Below, piece by piece: positions 38,168 to 47,483 of a stretch of DNA of 64,000 bases. The DNA is taken from NCBI GenBank assembly GCA_963734635.1, contig CAVTIA010000012.1, positions 248,001 to 312,000 on the forward strand, in the 5' to 3' direction. The notes beneath the pieces are model-generated. The model had not been told where the DNA came from. It searched no databases and saw only the letters and a program-made list of their open reading frames with translations. The stretch comes from DATCJA01 sp963734635. GTDB taxonomy: Bacteria; Acidobacteriota; Vicinamibacteria; Vicinamibacterales; UBA2999. The first letter of the stretch is position 1; each line of letters starts with the position of its first letter. The translations under genes and the position numbers were made by a program.

Positions 38168-38979
38168 GGCAGAATCGCAATCGCCCGCAACGGGGCGCCG
38201 CTTCCGCCCCCAATCTTCATCGGGAGCGCCACCACAAACGCGCCGCGCAGCGGAAGGCGCTCGAGCGCGGTGAGGTTTTCAAAGGCCGGAATGTTGCGCT
38301 CGAACAGCGTCCGATGCACCTCATACAGCGTCGACTGACCGTAGTCGATGCTCGCCGTGTCAATACCCACGGCCTTGACAGGTCGATTCGCAACCAGCCA
38401 TCGGGCCGCATCCGGATGCAAGCCGGGGAAGTGCAGGTCGCGAACAGCATCGGCGCCGCGCTCGGCCGTCCCAAGATATGCCGCCGCGTCGGGCCATCGT
38501 CGAGAAAAGCCTGTCCGAATCAACAGGATGGCATCGGACGGAATCGCACCCTGCTCGCTCTCGGCGCGCTGCAGATCATCGGTGGTCACACGATAGTCGC
38601 GATCCTTGTCAGCCTGCGCCGTCACATCGACGATCACTGCCCGTCCGAGGAACCGTTCCACAGGGATTTGTTCCACCGTCTCAGCACCCTGCGAAAAATG
38701 AATCGGGGCATCGAGATGGGTTCCGCCGTGCTCGGCCGTGAAGAAATTGTTAGACGCGTAGTAGTACCCCTGCGGGGTCACTCCATCGGCCGTCTTCTCC
38801 AGCCGGAACCGCTCCGAGGTGGGCCAGAAGATGGTCGTCTCGTCGTAGGCATGAGACAGGTCGACGACCTGTCCGCTCGGAAAGGCCGCCGAAGCCGGGG
38901 GAGATGGGGAGGTCGAGCAGGCCGCCCCGAGAATCGTCGCGACCACGGCCGCGTGCCTGAGCGGAATCAGCACGCGCAT
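38164..38979 (-). CDS. Cyclase family protein (kynurenine formamidase-like)
   Basis: The protein starts MRVLIPLRHAAVVATILGAACS (lipobox-like; ATG at 38979 with GAGGAC upstream). It carries DLSHAYDETTIFWP, EHGGTHLDAPIHF (the HxGTHxDxP metal site), AILLIRTGFSRRWPD and VKAVGIDTASIDYG. The family hydrolyses amides such as N-formylkynurenine; the substrate here is unknown and the protein is exported. A second family member is at 62403-63395. Confidence 0.9.
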   Translation of the reverse strand: MRVLIPLRHAAVVATILGAACSTSPSPPASAAFPSGQVVDLSHAYDETTIFWPTSERFRLEKTADGVTPQGYYYASNNFFTAEHGGTHLDAPIHFSQGAETVEQIPVERFLGRAVIVDVTAQADKDRDYRVTTDDLQRAESEQGAIPSDAILLIRTGFSRRWPDAAAYLGTAERGADAVRDLHFPGLHPDAARWLVANRPVKAVGIDTASIDYGQSTLYEVHRTLFERNIPAFENLTALERLPLRGAFVVALPMKIGGGSGAPLRAIAILP

Positions 38980-38986
38980 GTCGTCC

Positions 38987-39211
38987 TCATCGTTTTCGAC
39001 GGGAGGCCGCAATCGCGGCCAGCGATGCACCAGCCGCAACGCCGCATATGAGTATCCCCACCGTGTCAATCAATCGAAGACCTTGGGAAAACACCACCAT
39101 GCCCGCCACAGCGATCACCAGCACGAGTAGGGGTACCGTACGTGTGGTCACTGCTAGAGCGGGAGCGATCGTAAGTGTACGCCGCCCATCAGCATCGGGT
39201 GCAACAGGCAT
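38987..39211 (-). CDS. Small two-helix membrane protein, unknown function
   Basis: A 74-residue protein with two hydrophobic segments (VPLLVLVIAVAGMVVFSQGL and TVGILICGVAAGASLAAIAA) and a basic tail RRKR. I do not recognise a family. It is tightly packed, one base after the upstream stop and 7 bp before the cyclase start, so translation is likely. Confidence 0.6.
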   Translation of the reverse strand: MPVAPDADGRRTLTIAPALAVTTRTVPLLVLVIAVAGMVVFSQGLRLIDTVGILICGVAAGASLAAIAASRRKR

Positions 39212-39212
39212 C

Positions 39213-39986
39213 TCAAGACTCCGAAAACCGCAACGGCCGGAATGCCCTCAGCGTGAATCCGCTGACCGCAAGCTGTGCAATGAGCGCAAGCAGCAGGGAC
39301 GAGGACAGCTCGACACGGTCGAGCGCTGCCGCAAGCACGAAGCAGAATGAGGCGAACCCAATGATCGATCGAAGGAACGCGTTGACAAATGCAACCGTTG
39401 CGTCGCTTCCACGTTGGACGTGTGTAAACGCGGTGATGATCGTTGTCAGAACCGGAAAGGCGTTCAGCAGACCGCTGAGCTGCGGACCGAGCCGGTCGGC
39501 GACCGCTGTGAGGACGAGTACTAATGTGGCAGTCGCCAGCAATCTCAGCAGAAGATCGCCTCGTGGGCTCTCAGCCGGCGTTGTCGGGACGTCTACGGCT
39601 GGCAGCGCTCGACGTCCAACAATCGTCGCGACGAAGAGGCAGACGAGGCTGGCGACGAGCGAGGGACGGAGCACGTACAAGACATAGGCGATTGCAGCAA
39701 AAGTCGTCCACCCGGCGAGAAGCGACGTATGCCAGGGCATCCGCACGGAGCTCCGCGCATAGACGACAGTGAACGCGACGGTTCCGATCAAGCCCGCAAG
39801 CGTCGCGTGAGCTGCCTGCGCGCCGAAAGCGGCGCCCTGCTCGATGGCGACAAAAACGAGTACGGGGCCGGCGACGACCGGCATCCCTGATAGCCATCCG
39901 CCTATCGCGGGGCCCCACCGGCGAACGGCGAGCGTGACCGCGGCCACGAGCCCTGGAGCGACCAGCAGTTTCAGGATCAGCAGCAT
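39213..39986 (-). CDS. Polytopic membrane protein with internal duplication
   Basis: A 257-residue protein of about eight helices. The motif GGWLSGMPVVAGPVLVFVAI near the start is echoed by SGLLNAFPVLTTIITAFTH in the second half, suggesting an inverted or tandem duplication as in many small transporters. No family name is evident. I use the ATG at 39986 rather than a TTG at 39992. It is the first gene of a five-gene operon ending in the macrodomain gene. Confidence 0.75.
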   Translation of the reverse strand: MLLILKLLVAPGLVAAVTLAVRRWGPAIGGWLSGMPVVAGPVLVFVAIEQGAAFGAQAAHATLAGLIGTVAFTVVYARSSVRMPWHTSLLAGWTTFAAIAYVLYVLRPSLVASLVCLFVATIVGRRALPAVDVPTTPAESPRGDLLLRLLATATLVLVLTAVADRLGPQLSGLLNAFPVLTTIITAFTHVQRGSDATVAFVNAFLRSIIGFASFCFVLAAALDRVELSSSLLLALIAQLAVSGFTLRAFRPLRFSES

Positions 39987-40056
39987 TGGCAACCCGCGTC
40001 ACTTCGCTGGGCGTCGGGCCACCGGTGCGCCGCGCCACCTGCAGAGGTCATGAATC

Positions 40057-41349
40057 TTATCTGGTCAGGGAGGACGATGCGATTCGATAGAGGTGCGTCT
40101 GGCTGCGAATGAACAGCGAGCCGTTTGAGATCGCGATCGAAGCCAGCGTAGTGCCATCGAGACGGTTGACCGCCAGTCTGTGGAATGTCCTGCCGGGAGC
40201 AAATACGGTAGTCACGCCCTCTTCGCTGAGCACGTACACGCGGCCGTCGGCAAACACTGGCGACGCGGAATAGTTGCCGCCCAGGCGCTGCTGCCAAAGC
40301 ATCTGTCCGGTCGACGCCTCGACACACGACAGTACGCCCGTGTCGCTCACGTAATAGAGCTCTTCGCCGACGAGCAGCGGCGACGGTGTATACGGCGCGC
40401 CGCGCCTGAGGGTCCACGCCACGTGCGTGCGAGTAACATCACCAGTGCCGCCTACTCGAACGGCCATGAGTGCCGGTTCCTGAAACCCGGTGGCGATGAA
40501 CACCAGGCCGAGGCCGAACACAGGACGAGGCACGTTCGAGAAGCCGTCGCCGTAGCTCACGCGCCAGATTTCCTTCCCGGTCAGCGGTTGGTAGGCTACA
40601 GTGCGATACGCGCCGACCGACACCAGCTGATCGTCCTCGCCCACGCGAATGACGAGTGGGGTCGAATATGCATGGCTCCACGGTCTGCGTCGTGAAGTGT
40701 TCCACCGCGGCTTTCCTGTGTTGACATCGAGCGCGACCACATACGCCTCGTCTCCCCAGCCATCGCAATTGACGATCAGAAGGTCGCGATAGAGCACCGG
40801 AGAGCCGCCGTCGCCGTGCTGCGACTCGTAACGTAGGCGAGTGGACCACAGGATCCGTCCCGATGTGGTGAGTGCGGCGGTTCCGTCCGCGCCGAAATGC
40901 ACGTAGATACGGTCACCATCGACGATCGGTGTGGGCGAGGCCCGGCTGTTCTTCACGTTGATGGCCTCGGGACGCTCGAGGCGGAATACCTCCACGTTGA
41001 TGACCTGCCGCCCTGTCTCCGCATCGAGGCCGACGAGACGAAGAGAAACGACCGTTTCCTGGCCTCTGGCCGTGCGGGTGGTGTTGACCGCAGTCACCCA
41101 GACGCGGCCGCCAGCAACCGCCGGAGACGACCAGCCCTCGTCGAGCGGGACCTTCCACGCAATGTTCTGCGATTCGCTCCACTCGGACGGCAGTCCTGTC
41201 TCTGTCGAGTGACCCTGACCGGTCGGCCCACGAAACTGCGGCCAGTCCTCAGCCTGAATGGACGCGACAAACAGCATCGTCAGGAGCCACGCACCGACGA
41301 TCGGCACGGGTGACGAGGCGCGCCAGGCAGGACGAGAAACGCAACTCAT
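40057..41349 (-). CDS. PQQ-like beta-propeller protein, exported
   Basis: The 430-residue protein has a signal peptide (PIVGAWLLTMLFVASIQAED) and the WPQFRGPTGQGHS start common to secreted propellers. Repeats such as GLDAETGRQVI, ALDVNTGKPRWN and CVEASTGQMLWQQRLGGNYS are PQQ/PknB-like blades. No catalytic residues for an alcohol dehydrogenase are evident. Its start overlaps the stop of the sulfotransferase gene. Confidence 0.88.
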   Translation of the reverse strand: MSCVSRPAWRASSPVPIVGAWLLTMLFVASIQAEDWPQFRGPTGQGHSTETGLPSEWSESQNIAWKVPLDEGWSSPAVAGGRVWVTAVNTTRTARGQETVVSLRLVGLDAETGRQVINVEVFRLERPEAINVKNSRASPTPIVDGDRIYVHFGADGTAALTTSGRILWSTRLRYESQHGDGGSPVLYRDLLIVNCDGWGDEAYVVALDVNTGKPRWNTSRRRPWSHAYSTPLVIRVGEDDQLVSVGAYRTVAYQPLTGKEIWRVSYGDGFSNVPRPVFGLGLVFIATGFQEPALMAVRVGGTGDVTRTHVAWTLRRGAPYTPSPLLVGEELYYVSDTGVLSCVEASTGQMLWQQRLGGNYSASPVFADGRVYVLSEEGVTTVFAPGRTFHRLAVNRLDGTTLASIAISNGSLFIRSQTHLYRIASSSLTR

Positions 41350-42470
41350 CGGAAGATGCGGTACAACGCCCTCAGGGGCGCCGTCACTCGCCAGCTTGCG
41401 GACTTCCGTAGGGCTTGCGCGTCGGCCCGTGCCGCCGCGAGCTCGTGTTGAAGCGCAACAGCGTTCTGCTGCAGCGCCCCAACGGTCTGTCGGAGCAGGT
41501 CCGCTTCTCGCTCGAGCGCCTCGATCCGATGCTCGAGTTCCTTGCGTACGGCTTCGAGTGCTGTCGCGTGGTCGCGCAGCCGATCAACTTCGCCCCGCAG
41601 GCGAACGTGCAGCAGATCGCGGACGTCCCCAAGCACCGACGTATTTCGATCGAGCTCCGTCCGGATCGCATCCAGCTCCGCAAATGCCTCGCTGACCCGC
41701 CTCGGATCACGTTCGTGCAGCCATCCCAACGCATCCCATGCTCTCCGCGTCCAGTCCGCCAGGATTGGTGGCACGTCTTCCGCGTAAGCATTGCCACCGT
41801 GGTGGCAGAGACTGCGATTGACGAATCGATCGATACCGGCGGCGTCAGCAGCCGCTCCGGCAGGCCAGGACGACTGGAGATCCTGCGCCACTCGCTCGGC
41901 AACGGATCGCCAGCTCTCGAGTACGTCGTGATACCGCACAAAGGTGCGACGAATAGCCCGTGTGTCGCTCTCCGCGTCGAGCACGTGGCGCAGCCAGATG
42001 AGCAATGAGACCTCTGGCTCAAAATCATTTCGCGCTGCGAGTGAGCGTGCGACCTCGCCTGGGCTCCGCAACACGAGAACAGCCGCGGGCGCAATGCCCT
42101 CGACCTCCAGCATGCGCAGCCAGAAGGGCACGATGCGACACATCCGCGGATCCTTCAGCACGAACCGCGGTGCGTCTCCGAATTCGGCTCGGAGGATGCG
42201 ACGGCATTCTTCGCCCAGACCGTCCGACATCGCGGACCGGAGCCGCTCTGACGCCAGTCTGGTGAAGGCATCCCATCGGGTTCCGGCGGCAACGAGCAGC
42301 CGCTCATGGAACTCACAGAGAACCTCCGATTCCCAGTAGCCAGCCGGATTGTCGGCGTCCTCCGCCATCAACGTCCTTGGGGGCGCCGCGCCGAGTCGAA
42401 CGAGCAACCCCGCGACGGCCGACGTACCGCCCCTGTGTGGGCCGAGGACGAGGAGGGCTTCCCGGGTCAC
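41346..42470 (-). CDS. Sulfotransferase-family protein with C-terminal coiled coil
   Basis: The N-terminus LLVLGPHRGGTSAVAGLLVRL is a 5'-phosphosulfate-binding loop. FVLKDPRMCRIVPFW and VLVLRSPGEVARSLAAR with ERN-like contacts support a sulfotransferase fold. Residues from about 290 form a long coiled coil (LEAVRKELEHRIEALEREAD), followed by SASWRVTAPLRALYRIF, a tail often seen at the ends of glycosyltransferases. The start is GTG at 42470. It lies divergent to the aminotransferase gene across 77 bp and probably decorates a surface glycan. Confidence 0.8.
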   Translation of the reverse strand: MTREALLVLGPHRGGTSAVAGLLVRLGAAPPRTLMAEDADNPAGYWESEVLCEFHERLLVAAGTRWDAFTRLASERLRSAMSDGLGEECRRILRAEFGDAPRFVLKDPRMCRIVPFWLRMLEVEGIAPAAVLVLRSPGEVARSLAARNDFEPEVSLLIWLRHVLDAESDTRAIRRTFVRYHDVLESWRSVAERVAQDLQSSWPAGAAADAAGIDRFVNRSLCHHGGNAYAEDVPPILADWTRRAWDALGWLHERDPRRVSEAFAELDAIRTELDRNTSVLGDVRDLLHVRLRGEVDRLRDHATALEAVRKELEHRIEALEREADLLRQTVGALQQNAVALQHELAAARADAQALRKSASWRVTAPLRALYRIFR

Positions 42471-42547
42471 AGCGCAAGATCTCCCGTTAAGGGCATCGAG
42501 CGCAACCCGAAGGAAGGGAGGACGCCAACACGTCGGCGTAGAATGTC

Positions 42548-43763
42548 ATGCGGCCCGCCTCGCCATGTAGTCACCAACGCGACGTGACGAGATCATCGGA
42601 TAGCGAGAGGCATCTGAAACTGGATCCCGAGCCCACGGGCGAACACGCCGACAGAATTCAAGTTCTCCGGCCACTCCTCCCGGACGCGGGGCGTCTCCTA
42701 TCTTATCTTCGGAGGATAGACGCCTGTCGGACGTAGCACGAACTGGGGACCACTCGCATCTGAGTTCGAGACGAGGCTGGCGGCTCATTTCGACGTCCCG
42801 TCCGGCTGCTTGACGTCGGCAGTGTCGGGCACCGGGGGACTCGTCGGCGCGATCCTCGCCGCCACAGGACGATCTGCTGCGGAGCGTCCACTCGCCATCA
42901 TTCCGGCGTTCACCTTTGTGGCGACCGCGCTCGCCGCTGAGCAGTGCGGCTTTCGTCCGCACTTTGTAGACGTGGACGCCGATAGCTGGCAACTGCAGGC
43001 GGAGGCAATCGAACGTCATCCCCTTTTGAAACACGTCGGCCTCGTGATGCCCGTGGCGCCGTTCGGCCGAGCGGTTGCGCAAGCCCCGTGGCTGGAGTTC
43101 CACCGCCGGACGGGCATCGCCGTCGTCATCGACGGTGGTGCGAGCTTCGAAGCTGTCGCCCAGGATCCAGCGAGGTTCCTCGGGGAGATTCCTGTCGCCT
43201 TGAGCTTCCATGCCACAAAGAGCTTCGCCACCGCGGAGGGCGGCTGTGTGATCACGGTCGACAGCGTTCTATCGGCATCCGTGAACCGGGCGCTCAATTT
43301 CGGATTCTTCGATTCGCGCGACTGCCGCGCGGCGAGCACCAACGGCAAGATGTCGGAGTACCACGCCGCAGTCGGGCTCGCCGAGCTGGACAGTTGGTCC
43401 GCCAAGTGCGCCTCCCTGCAGGAAGTGGCGGCCGCGTATCGGCTGCATATGGGAGCGGCTGGTTTAGGCGACCGTCTAATCGTCGCTCCCGAGGTGGCTG
43501 GGTGCTATGCGCTGTTCCGCTGTGCGGACCCGGCTGAAGCTGCCGCGATCGTGGACGGTCTGGCCGCCGCAAACATCGAAACTCGTCTCTGGTATGGGAT
43601 CGGTCTCCATCGACAGCCGTACTACGTCGACGCTTCACGCGACGAACTTCCGGTAACCGATCGGATCGCGCCGCTTACGATCGGGCTACCGATTGCGGTG
43701 GACCTTCCTCCAGCCGCGATCAAACGTATCGCCGCGGCCATCGTGAGCGGCGTCGTCACATGA
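42548..43763 (+). CDS. DegT/DnrJ/EryC1/StrS aminotransferase, frameshift near start
   Basis: The main frame reads STNWGPLASEFETRLAAHFD, AIIPAFTFVATALAAEQCGF, VDVDADSWQLQ, SFHATKSFATAEGGCVIT (the PLP Lys follows HATKS) and MSEYHAAVGLAELD. It makes amino sugars by transamination. The N-terminal piece LRPLLPDAGRLLSYLRRIDACR lies one base out of frame, and a TAG follows at 42717 in the main frame. The break is near 42716-42735. From the ATG at 42548 the span is 3n+1. The exact start is uncertain. It overlaps the glycosyltransferase by four bases. Confidence 0.84.
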
Positions 43764-44638
43764 ACGCCCTCGTCGCAACCACGACCTGGAACTGCGTTGA
43801 TCTGATCTCTTCATTTCTAACGCACTACCAGCGTCTCGGGTTCCAGCGCGTGCTCGTGATGGACTTCAACTCAGTCGATGGAACCCGTGAGCTGTTGACG
43901 TCCGACGAATGGAGCTCATTTGTCGTCGTGGAGCCCTTCCCGGGCATCGCGGGCCTGGATTCCTCAAACCTGCTTCTGGCGACCGCGAAGCGATCGTTTT
44001 TGAGTGACTGCTGGTGTCTGTTTTGCGATCCCGACGAGTTCCTCGTGACTCCGTCCATGACCGTCGCTGATCTGTCCGCGCACGTGAAACCCGGTGATTC
44101 CCTGGTGCTGCCGCGCTTCAACGTCACGGCCGAACGCTCGGTCGCTCAATTCGATCAGGATCGTCTAACGGCCGAAGACGCGCTGACGTTGCGAATAGAC
44201 CGGCAGCACCAACGACGGATTGAGCCGCACGAGGTGACTGTCCCTCTGGACCCGGCGTGGATCTTCACCGCGATTCCCGGAAAGATGTTGGCATGGATCG
44301 CCGCTGCAATCGCGATTGGCGACGGCGATCACACGGCTGCGACTGCGGGACCCGTTGTGCCCGCTCCGGATGGGGTTTATCTGTTGCACTATCCCTTTCG
44401 ATCGTTCCGGAGCTTCGCCGCCAAGATAAAGCTCGCCGAAAGCGATTTCGCCGCAAATCAGGATCTACCGCCGACGTATGGCTGGCAGCTGAGACGCTGG
44501 ATCGAGCTCGCGCGCCGAGGACAGCTGTTTGAGGAGTACTTGTGTCAGTTTGTGCCTGACCAGGACGTCGAGCGCCTCCTGCAGGACGGAACTCTCGCGC
44601 GTGAATGGCGTATTGCTACCCGTCGTCAACGAGCGTGA
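43760..44638 (+). CDS. Glycosyltransferase family 2-like protein
   Basis: The 292-residue protein begins MNALVATTTWNCVDLISSFL, then RVLVMDFNSVDGTRELL and CLFCDPDEFLV, a DxD-type motif of the Glyco_tranf_2_4 class. LLHYPFRSFRSFAAKIKLAE is typical of the same class. It likely adds sugar to a surface glycan together with the aminotransferase whose stop it overlaps (ATGA). Its 3' end overlaps the convergent methyltransferase by 13 bp. Confidence 0.85.
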   Translation: MNALVATTTWNCVDLISSFLTHYQRLGFQRVLVMDFNSVDGTRELLTSDEWSSFVVVEPFPGIAGLDSSNLLLATAKRSFLSDCWCLFCDPDEFLVTPSMTVADLSAHVKPGDSLVLPRFNVTAERSVAQFDQDRLTAEDALTLRIDRQHQRRIEPHEVTVPLDPAWIFTAIPGKMLAWIAAAIAIGDGDHTAATAGPVVPAPDGVYLLHYPFRSFRSFAAKIKLAESDFAANQDLPPTYGWQLRRWIELARRGQLFEEYLCQFVPDQDVERLLQDGTLAREWRIATRRQRA

Positions 44639-45363
44639 CGAACTGAGGCGCGCGGCGCGTCGTAGCGACAGACGTACAAGCCGTAGCCAAACAGCTGTGG
44701 CTCTGTCGCCACGACCCTCAGCCCCGCACTCTGAAAGGCCGCGCGGTACTGCCGGTCGGTGAAGAGGCCAAGCTCTTGCCGCTCGGTGAAATGCGCAACG
44801 CCGGTGCCGGTTGCCACCAGGTACCGTGAATCGAAGACTGATACAGCTCCTCGACGTTTCGTGACGTACATCCGTGCGACCTTGAGATTGGCATCGTCAA
44901 CGTGATCGAACACGAGACGGCCAGCGACAAACCGGTCGGGGGTTATCCAGGGTTCGACGACGAGCACGCCTCCAGGTTGGAGATGCCGAACGAGGCAGCG
45001 GGCTGCTGTGCGCAGCCTGGCCATTGTCTTCGCATAGGCGATCGCACCGAACAGACACGTGATGACGTCGAACCGTCGACGCAAGTTGAAGGCGACGAGC
45101 GATCCCTGATGGAAGCGAACGCCGGGACAGCGTTCACGCGCGATGGCCAGCATCTGGCGGCTCGAGTCCAGGCCCTCGACGTCGAACTTTCCGCGCAGAT
45201 ATGCCAGATGACGGCCCGTGCCACACCCGACGTCGAGCAGAGTGCGGGCCTCTGGCGTCACACGTCGCAGAATCTGCACGAGCGTGCGGCTCGACTTTTG
45301 ATAGTCCTTGTCACGGAAGAGCGCGTCGTAGATTGCGGCAGACCGACGATAAGGCGATGTCAC
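44626..45363 (-). CDS. Class I SAM methyltransferase, amino-sugar type
   Basis: The 245-residue protein reads YDALFRDKDYQKSSRTLVQIL, LLDVGCGTGRHLAYLRGKFD (SAM loop), GLDSSRQMLAIARERCPGV and DVITCLFGAIAYAKT. It resembles N,N-dimethyltransferases of the TylM1/DesVI group that act on nucleotide amino sugars, fitting the neighbouring DegT aminotransferase. The GTG start overlaps the stop of the next upstream gene. Confidence 0.86.
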   Translation of the reverse strand: MTSPYRRSAAIYDALFRDKDYQKSSRTLVQILRRVTPEARTLLDVGCGTGRHLAYLRGKFDVEGLDSSRQMLAIARERCPGVRFHQGSLVAFNLRRRFDVITCLFGAIAYAKTMARLRTAARCLVRHLQPGGVLVVEPWITPDRFVAGRLVFDHVDDANLKVARMYVTKRRGAVSVFDSRYLVATGTGVAHFTERQELGLFTDRQYRAAFQSAGLRVVATEPQLFGYGLYVCRYDAPRASVRHAR

Positions 45364-46305
45364 GGACGCTCGAGGGTCTCTATCCGCTGAGGTGGGGAGA
45401 CGAACTCGCCCTCACGGTATGCTGGAAAGTACGACGTTCTGCTCGTGGCTCGTTCCGCGGAGAGTTTGTCGTACGCGCCCTGCTGGAGGACACGACCGCA
45501 CAGGAAAGCCTGCCGCGTGCCGGTTGCCCAACCGGCTTTGAACTGTCGCAACCCGTCCAACGCCTCCCCTTCTGAGACGCCTGCAACGCCGCCCAGATCG
45601 AGCCAGTCTACGTGCGAACGAAAGTGCTGCATGGCGTACCAGTGCCAGAGCGTACGACGCCATCACCTCGTAGCCCCGCGTGCTGGTCGCACCGAGGTGC
45701 CCATACGCGACTCGGTCGCGGACGTACCACAGGTGCAGCCCGACGATTTCCGCGTCTGCCGACGCGCGGAACATCACCAGCCCTGGCACGCCGAGCTGCT
45801 TCTCAAATGCGGCCCGTGAGAATGCTCTCACACCCGCGATGCCGTGCCGCGCCGCCAGATGCTCATATAGATCGCACCACTCAGCGAGAAATTCCATCGG
45901 CGACGGACAGGCGTCTACTTGCACGAGACCGCGCGCCTTCTGCAGGTTGCGCCGATGCTGCCGACCGACGAGATCGTCAACCGGCCGCCGCAAGTCGGTC
46001 ACGTAATGCTGCTTGAATGGTATGACCACGTCGAACCAGCGGCGAAGATCGGTCTCCGCCACATCGGCGAATGGATTCACCACCAGCGACACAGACACGA
46101 GCGCCTCGGCCAATCCTGCGAGGTCGACCGGAACGCCCGCCCAATTACAACAATCGAACAGCGGATAGCACCCCATGCCGTCGCGCTGCGCCGATCCGGG
46201 AATAGCGCGCTCGATCAGCCAGCCACCGCAGTTCGGCAACTCCCGCGGCTGGCCAACCTCGGCGAACGACTCCGCATATTGACGATGACAGTAGCCGACG
46301 GCCAT
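45360..46305 (-). CDS. FemAB/GNAT-like acyltransferase, single-base frameshift
   Basis: The N-terminal frame reads FDVVIPFKQHYVTDLRRPVD, HRRNLQKARGLVQVDACPSP and AEIVGLHLWYVRDRVAYGHL, typical of GNAT-fold FemAB-like proteins. The frame breaks near 45645-45655. The real end reads WYAMQHFRSHVDWLDLGGVA and LRQFKAGWATGTRQAFLCG, stopping at 45360. The span is 3n+1, about 315 residues. It may acylate an amino sugar or peptide. Both neighbours are methyltransferases. Confidence 0.8.
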
Positions 46306-46331
46306 GCCTGGGTCAGATGTGACCGTCGGCG

Positions 46332-46988
46332 TTACGGGCGATGGCTGAACGGCTGCCGGTAGACATAGGTCGTGTATTCGTACGCCCGGTAGTCATGACG
46401 GATCACGAAGTAGCGGCTCAGATGCTTTCCGATGAAAGCCGCCATCGCGTCGAACGGAAGGTGGAACAGATCGTCGCGCTCCCAGTCGACGAGCGTGGAC
46501 ATGACGTTGAACGCCATACCTGAACGACAATGCCGGTACGCGGCCGCCGTCAACTGCTGCCAATATCGCAACATGTCACCGCGCTCGATTGGACCGCGGA
46601 AGTTGAAGACGCCGTTCAGCACCACATAGTCGAACATCGGCAGATGCTCGTCGTCCTCGAGCACGTCCATCAGAATGAACTCGTGCCGCGGATGTCTCGC
46701 CCGCGCGGCGTCCAGATATCTGCTGGAGATATCCAGCCCCGCGTATTGGAGATGACGATAGTCGGCGCGTGATTCGATGAAATCGAGCAGATGTCCGAGG
46801 CCACAACCCAGGTCGAGGATGGTCACCGGGGTGTCCGGTTCCCGAATGACGCCCAGCATCAACGCATAACGCTCGACCGCCTCCGCCGCCGACTTGGTAT
46901 ATCCAACCCCGCGGAAGTTGTCGCCGTACTTGATCAGATCCTCTTCGCAGGCGGCTGAAATGATGTGTTGCGGAGCAGGTGAGGTCAT
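46332..46988 (-). CDS. Class I SAM methyltransferase
   Basis: The 218-residue protein has DLIKYGDNFRGVGYTKSAAE, ILDLGCGLGHLLDFIESRAD, YAGLDISSRYLDAARARHP and YVVLNGVFNFRG, the SAM fold. The substrate is unknown. It lies 26 bp upstream of the FemAB-like gene in the same direction, and closes the glycan-like cluster. Confidence 0.85.
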   Translation of the reverse strand: MTSPAPQHIISAACEEDLIKYGDNFRGVGYTKSAAEAVERYALMLGVIREPDTPVTILDLGCGLGHLLDFIESRADYRHLQYAGLDISSRYLDAARARHPRHEFILMDVLEDDEHLPMFDYVVLNGVFNFRGPIERGDMLRYWQQLTAAAYRHCRSGMAFNVMSTLVDWERDDLFHLPFDAMAAFIGKHLSRYFVIRHDYRAYEYTTYVYRQPFSHRP

Positions 46989-47066
46989 GTCGCCGCCATC
47001 ACGGATCCCGCGAGCGCAGCCCGAAGAGCATCATCACCACCAGAGCAACTCAGGCGGCGATGGCCG

Positions 47067-47345
47067 TTACTTCAAATGCTTACTCACCAGCTTCGTCATC
47101 TCGAACATATTGACTGTGGCCTTGCCTCCGAACACCGCCTTCAGGCTGGCGTCGGCCTTGATCATGCGTTTGTTCTTGGCGTCCTGCAGCTTGTTCTTCT
47201 TGATGTATGCCCACAGCCGCTTGGTTACCTCGGTCCTCGGTATCGGCTTGGAACCGATCACCTCCGACAATGCAGGACTTGGCGTCATCGGCTTCATGAA
47301 AGCCGGATTGGGCTTCCGGGCGGGCTTGGTCGCGCGCTTAGCCAT
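47067..47345 (-). CDS. SWIB/MDM2 domain protein
   Basis: The 92-residue protein has a basic Lys/Ala/Pro start (MAKRATKPARKPNPAFMKP) and the SWIB fold LSEVIGSKPIPRTEVTKRLWAYIKKN followed by KRMIKADASLKAVFGGKATVNMFEM (shown in parts: ALSEVIG, TKRLWAYIKKNKLQD). The ATG at 47345 has AAAGGAGA upstream. The family occurs in chlamydiae and several phyla and may bind DNA or chromatin-like proteins; the function in bacteria is not settled. Confidence 0.9.
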   Translation of the reverse strand: MAKRATKPARKPNPAFMKPMTPSPALSEVIGSKPIPRTEVTKRLWAYIKKNKLQDAKNKRMIKADASLKAVFGGKATVNMFEMTKLVSKHLK

Positions 47346-47483
47346 GTGTCTCCTTTCGCCGAAGAAAATTGCTGGCCCACATAGTAACGCCGAATCTGCT
47401 TTCAGGCCGCTGAATTCTGACGGATCGCGCACCGCGCAGCATGCGCGTGAGGGAGATTGTCTGCGGATCGATCGGCGTGCGGC

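Noticed and set aside
28732..46305. Programmed +1 ribosomal frameshifting as explanation for the eight broken genes
   Set aside because: I compared the bases around all eight sites. They share no slippery codon, no upstream Shine-Dalgarno-like stimulator and no nearby in-frame stop in most cases, and they fall in unrelated genes.
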